NCBI GenBank assembly: GCA_965199975.1
Contig: OZ241340.1
Location: 2,480,001-2,544,000, forward strand
Source: JASLDZ01 sp965199975
Lineage (GTDB): Bacteria; Pseudomonadota; Alphaproteobacteria; Caulobacterales; Caulobacteraceae
Reading direction: 5' to 3'
Length of the DNA stretch: 64,000 bases
Within the stretch, counting starts at the first letter, position 1. Every line of letters starts with the position of its first letter. The notes below the pieces were generated by a model. That model ran no database searches and was not told the origin of the DNA. It saw only the letters and a list, made by a program, of their open reading frames with translations. Made by a program: the position numbers and the translations under genes. This document shows positions 43,353-50,504 of this stretch, in pieces.

Positions 43353-44216
43353 ATGATACTGACCTGCCCGAACTGCGCCACGCGCTATGTGGTGGGCGAC
43401 GACGCGGTTTCGAGCGCGGGACGCAGCGTGCGCTGCGCCAACTGCGGCGAACGCTGGCGCGCCACGCCGGAGGCGGACGCGCCGCTCGAACTCGCGCCGA
43501 CTTCGCCGCCGGCGACTGCGGTCTCTGCGCCCGGTTTCGGCAGGGCGGCGGATGCGGCGCCCGTCTCCAAGGCGTTCCGCCAGCAGGCGCAGGATCGGCG
43601 GCGCACGCGCCAGGCGCTCGCCACGGGCGTGGTCTTCGCGGTGATCAGCGCGCTCGTGGTGATCCTCGTGTTGGCGCTCGTGCTGTTCCCGGTGGCGGTG
43701 GTGCGGATGATCCCGCGGATGGCGGGCGTCTACGCCGCGCTCAAGCATCCGGTGAACCCGACCGGGCTGGCGCTGGAGGCGCAGGGGGAGCCCGGCCTGG
43801 CGGCCGGCCAGCCGGTGCTGGTCGTGCACGGAGTGGAGCGCGACGTCGAGGCGCGGCCGCGCGCCGCCACGCCGTTGCGCATCAGCCTCTACGACAAGGC
43901 GGGCCGCGCGGTCGCCACCCAGATCCTGCGCCTCGATGCGATCCCGATCGCCCCGGGGGACGCCCGCGCCTTCCACGCCACCTTCACCGACCCGCCGCTC
44001 TCGGCGGTCGAGTTCGGCGTCGAGCTGGCCTTCGACCTGCCGGCGCTGCGCGCGCCGCCGCGCGGCGGCGCCCATCAGGCCTTCGAGGCGCGACCCCCAG
44101 CGCGCGCGCCGGCGCGCGCGGCGCGCGCCGCCGAACCCGTAAGCGAGGCGCGCCCGCTTGCGCCGGGCTCCCCCTACGCTCTGCCGGCGGCGCCCCCGGC
44201 CGACCCCCATGGCTGA
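43353..44216 (+). CDS. MJ0042-type zinc-ribbon membrane protein
   Basis: 287 residues. The N-terminus MILTCPNCATRYVVGDDA ... VRCANCGERW has two CxxC pairs, an MJ0042 zinc ribbon. A membrane helix lies around residues 105-130 (GVVFAVISALVVILVLALVL), followed by a periplasmic domain of the DUF3426 type (LVVHGVERDVEARPRAATP, FTDPPLSAVEFGVEL) and a Pro/Ala/Arg-rich tail. It is usually found beside ftsE in alphaproteobacteria. Function unknown. It overlaps the phosphoribosyltransferase gene by 8 bases. Confidence 0.85.
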   Translation: MILTCPNCATRYVVGDDAVSSAGRSVRCANCGERWRATPEADAPLELAPTSPPATAVSAPGFGRAADAAPVSKAFRQQAQDRRRTRQALATGVVFAVISALVVILVLALVLFPVAVVRMIPRMAGVYAALKHPVNPTGLALEAQGEPGLAAGQPVLVVHGVERDVEARPRAATPLRISLYDKAGRAVATQILRLDAIPIAPGDARAFHATFTDPPLSAVEFGVELAFDLPALRAPPRGGAHQAFEARPPARAPARAARAAEPVSEARPLAPGSPYALPAAPPADPHG

Positions 44217-44724
44217 GGTGCTGCTCGACGCGGCGGAGGTCGCCCGCCGGGTGAAGGCGCTGGCCGGCGAACTGGTCGCCTGGGTGGACGACGAGACGGT
44301 CGTCGTCTGCCTCCTCACCGGCGCCATCTGGTTCGCCGCCGACCTGACCCGCGCCCTGGCGCGGCGCGGCCGCCACCCGCTGTTCGACTGCCTCTGGCTC
44401 GCCTCCTACGGGGATGGCGAGGTGTCGAGCGGGCGGGTCGTGGAGCGCGCGGGCCTGCAGCGCCCCGTGGCGGGGCGCCGCGTGCTGGTGGTGGACGAGG
44501 TGATCGACAGCGGCCTCTCCCTCCTGGCGGCGCGGCGGATCTGCGAGAAGGCCGGCGCGACCGAGGTCCGGATCGCAGTGTTCGCCGAAAAGCCGTGGCC
44601 CCGACCGCGCGACATCGCCCCCGACCACGTCGCCTGGCGCGCCCCGGCGCGCTTCCTCGTCGGCTACGGCATGGACAGCGCAGGGCGCATGCGGGGCCTG
44701 CCCGAGGTCACCGCCCTGGATTAA
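44209..44724 (+). CDS. hpt: Hypoxanthine-type phosphoribosyltransferase
   Basis: 171 residues of the type I PRTase fold. VVCLLTGAIWFAADLTRAL is the first loop, and RVLVVDEVIDSGLSL is the PRPP-binding motif with adjacent acidic residues. The C-terminal VAWRAPARFLVGYGMD includes the base-binding aromatic and the FLVGYG family end. It salvages hypoxanthine or guanine to the nucleotide. The specificity (Hpt versus Gpt) is not certain. It ends 28 bases from a converging response regulator, with a 12-base GC palindrome at 44732-44743 between them. Confidence 0.85.
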   Translation: MAEVLLDAAEVARRVKALAGELVAWVDDETVVVCLLTGAIWFAADLTRALARRGRHPLFDCLWLASYGDGEVSSGRVVERAGLQRPVAGRRVLVVDEVIDSGLSLLAARRICEKAGATEVRIAVFAEKPWPRPRDIAPDHVAWRAPARFLVGYGMDSAGRMRGLPEVTALD

Positions 44725-44752
44725 CGCCCCCGCGCCCGGGCGCAAGGTCGGC

Positions 44753-45178
44753 TTAGATCAGCGCTTCGCGCCGGTGGCCCGTCGTCGCCAGCAACGCCTG
44801 CGCGCGTCCGATGATCTGCCCGATGGAATAGGGTTTCTTGAGGAATAGGTTGGCGCCCAGCCCCTTGGCCCTCAGCGCGCAGCTGCCTTCCCCCCGCGCC
44901 GACGCCATCATGATCGGCAGTCGGTCGCGGTCGTGCGTTTGCCGCAACCGCTCCAGCACCTGCAGGCCGTCGAGCCCGGGCATGTCGATGTCGAGCACCA
45001 CGAGGTCGGGCGTGCGCAACTCCACCGCGTCGAGCAAGGCCTGGCCCTCGCGCACCACCAGGACGTCGTAGCCGGCCGAAGCGAAGATCAGGGCGAGGAG
45101 CTGGGAGAAGAACACCTGATCCTCCAGCACGACCACGCGTGCCGGCCGTTCGCTGCTGATCTCGACGCTCAGGGCCAT
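44753..45178 (-). CDS. Single-domain CheY-like response regulator
   Basis: 141 residues, one receiver domain. VVVLEDQVFFS carries the acidic pair, LVVLDIDMPGLDG the phospho-acceptor Asp, MMASARG the conserved Ser/Thr position and LKKPYSIGQI the Lys-Pro. No output domain is present, so it acts by protein contact. No histidine kinase is next to it. It is divergent from phoD by 139 bases. Confidence 0.9.
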   Translation of the reverse strand: MALSVEISSERPARVVVLEDQVFFSQLLALIFASAGYDVLVVREGQALLDAVELRTPDLVVLDIDMPGLDGLQVLERLRQTHDRDRLPIMMASARGEGSCALRAKGLGANLFLKKPYSIGQIIGRAQALLATTGHRREALI

Positions 45179-45317
45179 CCGTCACACTTGGGCCTGCGTG
45201 GCTAACGAACCGTTCCTTGGGCGGGTGACGGCGCGGGTGTCTCGCGGCCGGGGTGTTACACCGTCACACGCATGCAATACGCAGGCGCTAGTCCCGCCCG
45301 ACCAGGAGACGGCCGCC

Positions 45318-46880
45318 ATGTTCCTAGACGCCTCCCGCCGCAGCGTGCTGGGCGGCCTCGCCGCCGGGGCGATCGCGGCCCCGGCCGTGCTGCGGGCGCA
45401 GACGCTGGGCCCGTCGCCGACCCCGTTCACGCTGGGCGTCGCCTCCGGCGATCCCGCTCCCGACGGCTTCGTGCTGTGGACGCGGCTCGCGCCCGACCCG
45501 CTGGCGTTGCACTCGGGGCTGCGCATGAGGCCCACGCCCGTGCGGTGGGAGGTCGCCTCCGACGAGCGCTTCCGCCAGGTGGTGGCGCAGGGCGAGGCGC
45601 TGGCCCGCCCCGAGCTCGGCCATTCGGTGCACGTGGAGACGACCGGCCTGCAGCCCGACCGGCCCTACTGGTACCGCTTCACCGCGCTGGGCGCGCAGAG
45701 CGCCACGGGCCGCGGACGCACCCTGCCGCCCCCGGGCGCGCGCCTCGATCGCGTGCGCTTCATCGCCGCCGGCTGCCAGAACTACGAGGACGGCCTCTAC
45801 GCCGCCTACCGCAGGATCGCCGAAGAACCCGACATCGACTTCCTGTGGCACTACGGAGACTACATCTACGAGGGCGCGGGCGTGGGCGCGCCGCACCTCT
45901 CCCACGGCCAGCCGCCGATACGCCGTCACTGGGCAGACGAGCCCTACAGCCTGGACGATTACCGGGCGCGCTACGCCCAGTACAAGCTGGATCCGGACCT
46001 GCAGGCCGCCCACGCGGCGCACACCTGGTGGGTCACCTGGGACGACCACGAGATCCAGAACAACTGGGCCGGCGACCACGACCAGGAGAACGATCCGCCC
46101 GAGGTCTTCGACCTGCGCCGCCAGGCCGCCGCCCAGGCGTATTACGAGAACATGCCGCTGCGCCGCCGCTCCTTCCCGCACGGCACGGCCATCCAGGTGT
46201 TCCGCGAGGCAAGCTACGGCGACCTGATGGACGCCTGGTTCCTCGACACCCGCCAGTTCCGCGACGACCAGCCCTGCGGCGACAACTTCAAGCCCGCCTG
46301 CCCGCAGGCGCTCGCCCCGACCCGCACCATCATGGGGGCGGCGGAGGAATCCTGGCTGTTCGACGGCCTGGCCCGCGGACGAGCGCGCTGGAACCTGATC
46401 GGCAACCAGGTGATGCTGATGCCGCTGGACCGCCGCCGCGCGGGGGGGCCGCAGGAGATCTGGAACATGGACTCCTGGGCGGGCTACCCCGCCGCCCGCA
46501 AGCGCCTGCTCGATCACCTGCAGAACCGCGACCTCAAGAACGTGGTGGTCGCCACCGGCGACGAGCACCAGAACTTCGCCGGCGAGCTGCGCGCCCGCGG
46601 CCGCGAAGGCCCGGCGCTGGCCACCGAGTTCGTCGCCACCTCCATCAGCTCCGGCGGCGACGGCGAGGACCTTCGGCCTGACAACGTGGCGATCCTGGCC
46701 GACAATCCGCAGCTGAAGTTCGTCAATAGCCAGCGCGGCTACATGCTGCACGAGGTGGGCCGCGACCACTGGCTGGCGGAGATGAAGGTGCTGGACCAGA
46801 TCCGCCGGCCCGGCGGCGTCCTTTCGGTGCGCAAGCGCTTCGCGGTCGACCGTCGTGCGCCTGGCGTGCAGGCGGCCTGA
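45318..46880 (+). CDS. phoD: PhoD-family alkaline phosphatase/phosphodiesterase, Tat-exported
   Basis: 520 residues. The N-terminus SRRSVLGGLAAGAIAAPAVL is a twin-arginine signal. The N-terminal PhoD domain (FTLGVASGDPAPDGFVLWTR) is followed by the metallophosphatase core: CQNYEDGLYAAYR, FLWHYGDYIYEG, WVTWDDHEIQNNW and VVVATGDEHQNFAGEL, giving the Fe/Ca ligands. It is periplasmic, releasing phosphate from mono- or diesters. ATG 45318 is preceded by CCAGGAGACGG; a start at 45198 would precede the Tat signal by 40 residues. It converges on a small secreted-protein gene. Confidence 0.92.
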   Translation: MFLDASRRSVLGGLAAGAIAAPAVLRAQTLGPSPTPFTLGVASGDPAPDGFVLWTRLAPDPLALHSGLRMRPTPVRWEVASDERFRQVVAQGEALARPELGHSVHVETTGLQPDRPYWYRFTALGAQSATGRGRTLPPPGARLDRVRFIAAGCQNYEDGLYAAYRRIAEEPDIDFLWHYGDYIYEGAGVGAPHLSHGQPPIRRHWADEPYSLDDYRARYAQYKLDPDLQAAHAAHTWWVTWDDHEIQNNWAGDHDQENDPPEVFDLRRQAAAQAYYENMPLRRRSFPHGTAIQVFREASYGDLMDAWFLDTRQFRDDQPCGDNFKPACPQALAPTRTIMGAAEESWLFDGLARGRARWNLIGNQVMLMPLDRRRAGGPQEIWNMDSWAGYPAARKRLLDHLQNRDLKNVVVATGDEHQNFAGELRARGREGPALATEFVATSISSGGDGEDLRPDNVAILADNPQLKFVNSQRGYMLHEVGRDHWLAEMKVLDQIRRPGGVLSVRKRFAVDRRAPGVQAA

Positions 46881-46893
46881 GGCGACGCCGGGG

Positions 46894-47361
46894 TCAGCGC
46901 TCGACAAACCCGGCCGGCGGCGCCCTCTCCATGCCGTTGGTGAGATCACCGGCGGACGGCCCCGTGCAGGGGTGGTCGGCCAGGGTCTTGCCGCCACGGC
47001 GCACAACGACGCCCTCGCTGAACTCCGGCGCGTTCTCGCCCGGTCCGAAGGCTGTGCGCACGGTCGACTGGTAGACGAGGTAGCCGACGTCGGCCCTGTG
47101 GAAGGTGACCTGCGTCTCGCCGCCTCCCGAGAAACCTTCCAGTACGAAGGTGGGCGAGCCGGCCTCCACCTCGACCCGACCCGGCCGCCCGTAGCGATAG
47201 ACGGCCTGCGAACCGCGCCCGCAGATCGACAGCACCCTGCCCCTGACCGGGCAAGTGAAGGTGACGCGCTCCTGCGCTCTGCACAAAGAAGGTGGCGGGT
47301 GAGTGGGTCCACGCGGAGACGCGGCGAACGCCAGGGCCGCGGCCAGGATGGTGAGGGACAC
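46894..47361 (-). CDS. Hypothetical secreted protein, 155 residues
   Basis: GTG 47361 with a strong GAGGAG site 9-10 bases upstream. The signal peptide is VSLTILAAALAFAAS. The mature chain has two likely disulphides (LCRAQERVTFTCPVRGRVLSIC, HPCTG) and beta-rich sequence (YRYGRPGRVEVEAG, GGETQVTFHRADVGYLVYQS). I do not recognise the family, though small secreted proteins of this kind are common in Sphingomonas/Caulobacter-type genomes. It is divergent from the trans-sulfuration gene by 105 bases. Confidence 0.7.
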   Translation of the reverse strand: MSLTILAAALAFAASPRGPTHPPPSLCRAQERVTFTCPVRGRVLSICGRGSQAVYRYGRPGRVEVEAGSPTFVLEGFSGGGETQVTFHRADVGYLVYQSTVRTAFGPGENAPEFSEGVVVRRGGKTLADHPCTGPSAGDLTNGMERAPPAGFVER

Positions 47362-47466
47362 GGGCGGCTCTCCTCGAACGACGGGCGCGTCGGCCTTGCA
47401 TCGCGACATACGCCGATCACGACCGAAGGGCTCTCCCTCTCGCCTCCGGCGCGTTAGAAGCCGCCT

Positions 47467-48633
47467 ATGACCGACGCCCCCGCCGACCGCCTCGCCTTCG
47501 CCACCCGCGCCATCCACGGGGGGCAGCACCCCGATCCGCTCACCGGTGCGGTGATGGTCCCCATCTATCAGACCTCGACCTACGCCCAGGAGAGCCCGGG
47601 CGTGCACAAGGGCTTCGAGTACTCGCGCTCGCACAATCCGACTCGCTACGCCTTCGAGCGCGCTGTGGCCGACCTTGAGGGCGGAACGCGCGGCTTCGCC
47701 TTCGCCTCGGGGCTGGCCGCCATCGCCACCGTGCTCGACACCCTGCCCACGGGCAGCCACGTCATCTCCTCCAACGACCTCTACGGCGGCAGCTTCCGGC
47801 TGTTCGACAAGGTGCGCACCCGCTCCGCCGGGCTGGAGTTCAGCTACGTCGACCTCGCCGACATGGCGGCGGTGGAGGCGGCGGTGCGGCCCAACACCCG
47901 CCTGCTGTGGGCCGAGACGCCGACGAACCCGATGCTCAGCCTGGCCGACCTGCAGGCGTTGGGCGAACTCGCGCGCCGCCACGGCTTCACGGCCGCGGCC
48001 GACAACACCTTCGCCTCGCCGTACTGCCAACGCCCGCTGGAGCACGGCTTCGACCTCGTGATGCACTCCACCACCAAGTACCTGAACGGCCACTCCGACG
48101 TGGTGGGCGGCGTCTGCGTGGTGGGCGACAACGCCGAGCTGGCCGAGCGCATGGGCTTCCTGCAGAACGCGGTGGGCGCCATCGCCGGCCCGTTCGACAG
48201 CTTCCTGGCGCTGCGCGGCCTCAAGACGCTGGCTATCCGCATGGAGCGCGCCTGCGCCAACGCGCTCAAGATCGCCCGCTGGATGGAAGCCTCGCCCGCC
48301 TTCACCCGCGTGATCCACCCCGGGCTGGAGAGCCACCCGCAGCACGCCCTGGCCGCCCGCCAGATGGACGCCTTCGGCGCCATGATCACCGCCGTGCTCG
48401 ACCGCGACCTTGAGGGGACCACGCGCTTCCTGGAGCGCACCCGCCTCTTCACCCTGGCCGAAAGCCTGGGCGGCGTGGAGAGCCTGATCGAGCATCCGGC
48501 GATCATGACCCACGCCAGCGTGCCGCCCCACGTGCGCGCCCAGCTCGGCATCGACGACGGCCTGGTGCGGCTGTCCGTCGGCATCGAGGACGCCGACGAC
48601 CTCATCGCCGACCTGCAGCGCGCGCTTGGCTGA
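47467..48633 (+). CDS. Cystathionine gamma-synthase/lyase-type PLP enzyme
   Basis: 388 residues of the Cys/Met metabolism PLP family. TRAIHGGQHPDPLTGAV and YSRSHNPTR (phosphate-binding Tyr/Arg from the neighbouring subunit) are followed by FASGLAAIATVL, ETPTNPML, DNTFASPYCQRPL and MHSTTKYLNGHSD with the Schiff-base Lys204. The C-terminal SLGGVESLIEHPA and RLSVGIED motifs are complete. It belongs to the trans-sulfuration route between cysteine and methionine; which reaction it favours (MetB, MetC or CGL) cannot be told from motifs alone. Confidence 0.93.
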   Translation: MTDAPADRLAFATRAIHGGQHPDPLTGAVMVPIYQTSTYAQESPGVHKGFEYSRSHNPTRYAFERAVADLEGGTRGFAFASGLAAIATVLDTLPTGSHVISSNDLYGGSFRLFDKVRTRSAGLEFSYVDLADMAAVEAAVRPNTRLLWAETPTNPMLSLADLQALGELARRHGFTAAADNTFASPYCQRPLEHGFDLVMHSTTKYLNGHSDVVGGVCVVGDNAELAERMGFLQNAVGAIAGPFDSFLALRGLKTLAIRMERACANALKIARWMEASPAFTRVIHPGLESHPQHALAARQMDAFGAMITAVLDRDLEGTTRFLERTRLFTLAESLGGVESLIEHPAIMTHASVPPHVRAQLGIDDGLVRLSVGIEDADDLIADLQRALG

Positions 48634-48880
48634 AGCCGCGGCGCCACAACGAATGTCCGAGCGCGCGCCGGCCCCCTAGCCCGCGGGTGCGAGCCGCTTC
48701 ATTCCCTATCCGTTGGCGAGTGTTCCGCGTCGCCCGAGGGCGTCGAAGAACGAGAGGCGTCTGGCGCGCGGGTGGGGCTCTGTCCGCCTGCCGACAACTC
48801 GCTACTCCGTGGCGGCAGTTCTGTCAGGCGCGGCCGGCCCTTGGAGATCAGGTCGGGCTGTTGACGGGGATCGAGGTCTT

Positions 48881-49728
48881 GAGCTGCGGGTAGAAGCGGT
48901 GGCCACCTATGGCGAGTGGGCGGGGATCATCGTGGCGCTCACCGCTCCGTTCCTGGGCGCGGCTCTCGACAAGCTTGGGCCGCGCAAGCCGCTCCTGCTC
49001 GTCGCCGTCGCCCTGATGGTCCCGCTGATCTGGAGCCTCTGGTTCACCCGCGCCGACCACGAAGGACTTTCGGTGGCGGCGGTGATCGTGATCGCCACCA
49101 TCGTCACGGTGCTGTTCTCCTATACCGAGGTGCTGCACAACGCGATGCTGGTTCACGCCGCCGGTCTTGAGGGCGCCCACGCCGCGTCGGGCCTGGCGCT
49201 GGCGCTTGGCGATGCGATCTCCGTCGCCCTGCTTCTCTTCGTGCTCTGGGCCTTCGAGCTGCCGGGCGTGCTGCCTCCAGGCCTGGCGCCAGACGCGCCG
49301 TTCTTCGGGCTGAGCCGCAGCCTGCACGAACCCTCCCGCATCGTCGCGCCGATCGTGGCGACGGTCTTCGCCCTGGGCGCCGTGCCGGTGTTCCTGTTCA
49401 CGCCCGATGCGCCCCATACGGCATCTCGCCTCTGCGCGCCTTCGCCAGCGGCGCGCGCTCCATCGCGGCGATGCTGATGCGCCTTCGTGGACGCCGGGAT
49501 GCTGCGGTCTTCCTCGTCTCGCGCATGCTCTACGTCGACGCCATGACCGGCGTGCTGCTGTTCGCGGGCGTCTACGCGGCCGGCGTCATGCACTTGGGGC
49601 CATTGCAGCTTCTGGCGTACGGCGTGCCGCTGAGCCTCCTCGCGGTCGTGGGCGGGTTTCTCGGCGGCTACATGGACCATCGCCTGGGTCCCCGGACGGC
49701 GGTGCGGACGGCGGCGCCGTTCACTTGA
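48881..49728 (+). pseudogene. MFS (Atg22/UMF1-like) transporter, truncated and frameshifted
   Basis: The frame begins without an MFS N-terminus; upstream sequence (48634-48880) has no membrane helices. From YGEWAGIIVALTAPFLGAAL it continues with the loop motif DKLGPRKPLLL and further helices to AVPVFLFTPDAPH. Near 49410 the coding shifts by one frame and resumes as YGISPLRAFASGARSIAAML ... GVMHLGPLQLLAYG ... GGFLGGYMDHRLGPR, ending early at 49728. About 60 N-terminal and at least 60 C-terminal residues of a typical protein are missing. Confidence 0.75.
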
Positions 49729-49763
49729 CGGCAAGGGAGAACGATTACAGAACGTCGGCGTGG

Positions 49764-49778
49764 GTTCACCGTGTGTTC
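49764..49778 (+). promoter_or_regulatory. LexA (SOS) operator upstream of lexA
   Basis: GTTCACCGTGTGTTC, a perfect GTTC-N7-GTTC direct repeat, the alphaproteobacterial LexA box. It lies 31-45 bases before the lexA ATG, consistent with autoregulation. Confidence 0.88.
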
Positions 49779-49808
49779 CCAATTGATTCGGATGCGAGGT
49801 CTTCTCCG

Positions 49809-50504
49809 ATGCTGACGCGCAAGCAGCACGAGCTCCTGATGTTCATCCACACCAGGATCAAGGAGACGGGCGTAAGCCCCTCGTTCGACGAGATGAAGGA
49901 TGCCCTGGATCTCGCCTCCAAGTCCGGCATCCACCGGCTGATCACCGCGCTTGAGGAGCGAGGCTTCCTGCGCCGGCTAGCGCACCGCGCCCGCGCATTG
50001 GAGGTGGTGAAGATGCCCGAGCAGGCGGGCTCTCCCGTCTCGGCCCAACGCATGCCCTTCCGCCCCCGAGTGGTCGAGCCTGCGCCCCCCCCGCCCCGCG
50101 CCGCTGCGCCCGCCAACGATACGCGTGAACTGGCGATCCTCGGCCGGATCGCAGCCGGCACGCCGATCGACGCCATCCAGCATGAGCGCGACCGTATATC
50201 CGTGCCCGAGGGCATGTTGGGTGCGGGCGAGCATTACGTGCTGGAGGTGCAGGGCGACTCGATGATCGACGCCGGCATACTGGACGGCGACTACGTGGTG
50301 ATCCGCCGGGGCGACACCGCAAGCTCGGGCGAGATCGTGGTGGCTCTCACCCATGGCGAGGAGGCCACGCTCAAACGCCTGCAGAAGAAAGGCGGCTCCA
50401 TCGCGCTGGTGCCCGCCAACCCTCGCTACGAGACGCGCATTTATGCGCCGGACCAAGTGGAGGTGCAGGGCCGCCTCGTGGGGCTCATTCGCCGCTACCA
50501 TTGA
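49809..50504 (+). CDS. lexA: LexA repressor
   Basis: 231 residues. The N-terminal winged helix (MLTRKQHELLMFIHTRI, SPSFDEMKDALDLASKSGIH) contacts the operator. A Pro/Ala-rich linker follows. The cleavage site Ala-Gly is in GRIAAGTPID, the catalytic Ser in EVQGDSMIDAGI and the Lys in EATLKRLQKK. RecA-stimulated self-cleavage derepresses the SOS genes. It is preceded by a perfect operator. The stop overlaps the end of comEC on the other strand by 20 bases. Confidence 0.96.
   Translation: MLTRKQHELLMFIHTRIKETGVSPSFDEMKDALDLASKSGIHRLITALEERGFLRRLAHRARALEVVKMPEQAGSPVSAQRMPFRPRVVEPAPPPPRAAAPANDTRELAILGRIAAGTPIDAIQHERDRISVPEGMLGAGEHYVLEVQGDSMIDAGILDGDYVVIRRGDTASSGEIVVALTHGEEATLKRLQKKGGSIALVPANPRYETRIYAPDQVEVQGRLVGLIRRYH

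Noticed and set aside
44732..44743. 12-base palindrome GCGCCCGGGCGC as a terminator between converging genes
   Set aside because: A loopless GC palindrome of this type is common by chance at this composition and no U-tract follows; noted only in the phosphoribosyltransferase entry.
45324..47420. Minus-strand frame opposite phoD
   Set aside because: Shadow of phoD; it even overlaps two other genes and lacks conserved motifs.
47362..47466. SAM riboswitch upstream of the trans-sulfuration gene
   Set aside because: The 105-base divergent gap has no convincing SAM-II or SAM-I type conserved core, and half of it is the leader of the opposite gene.
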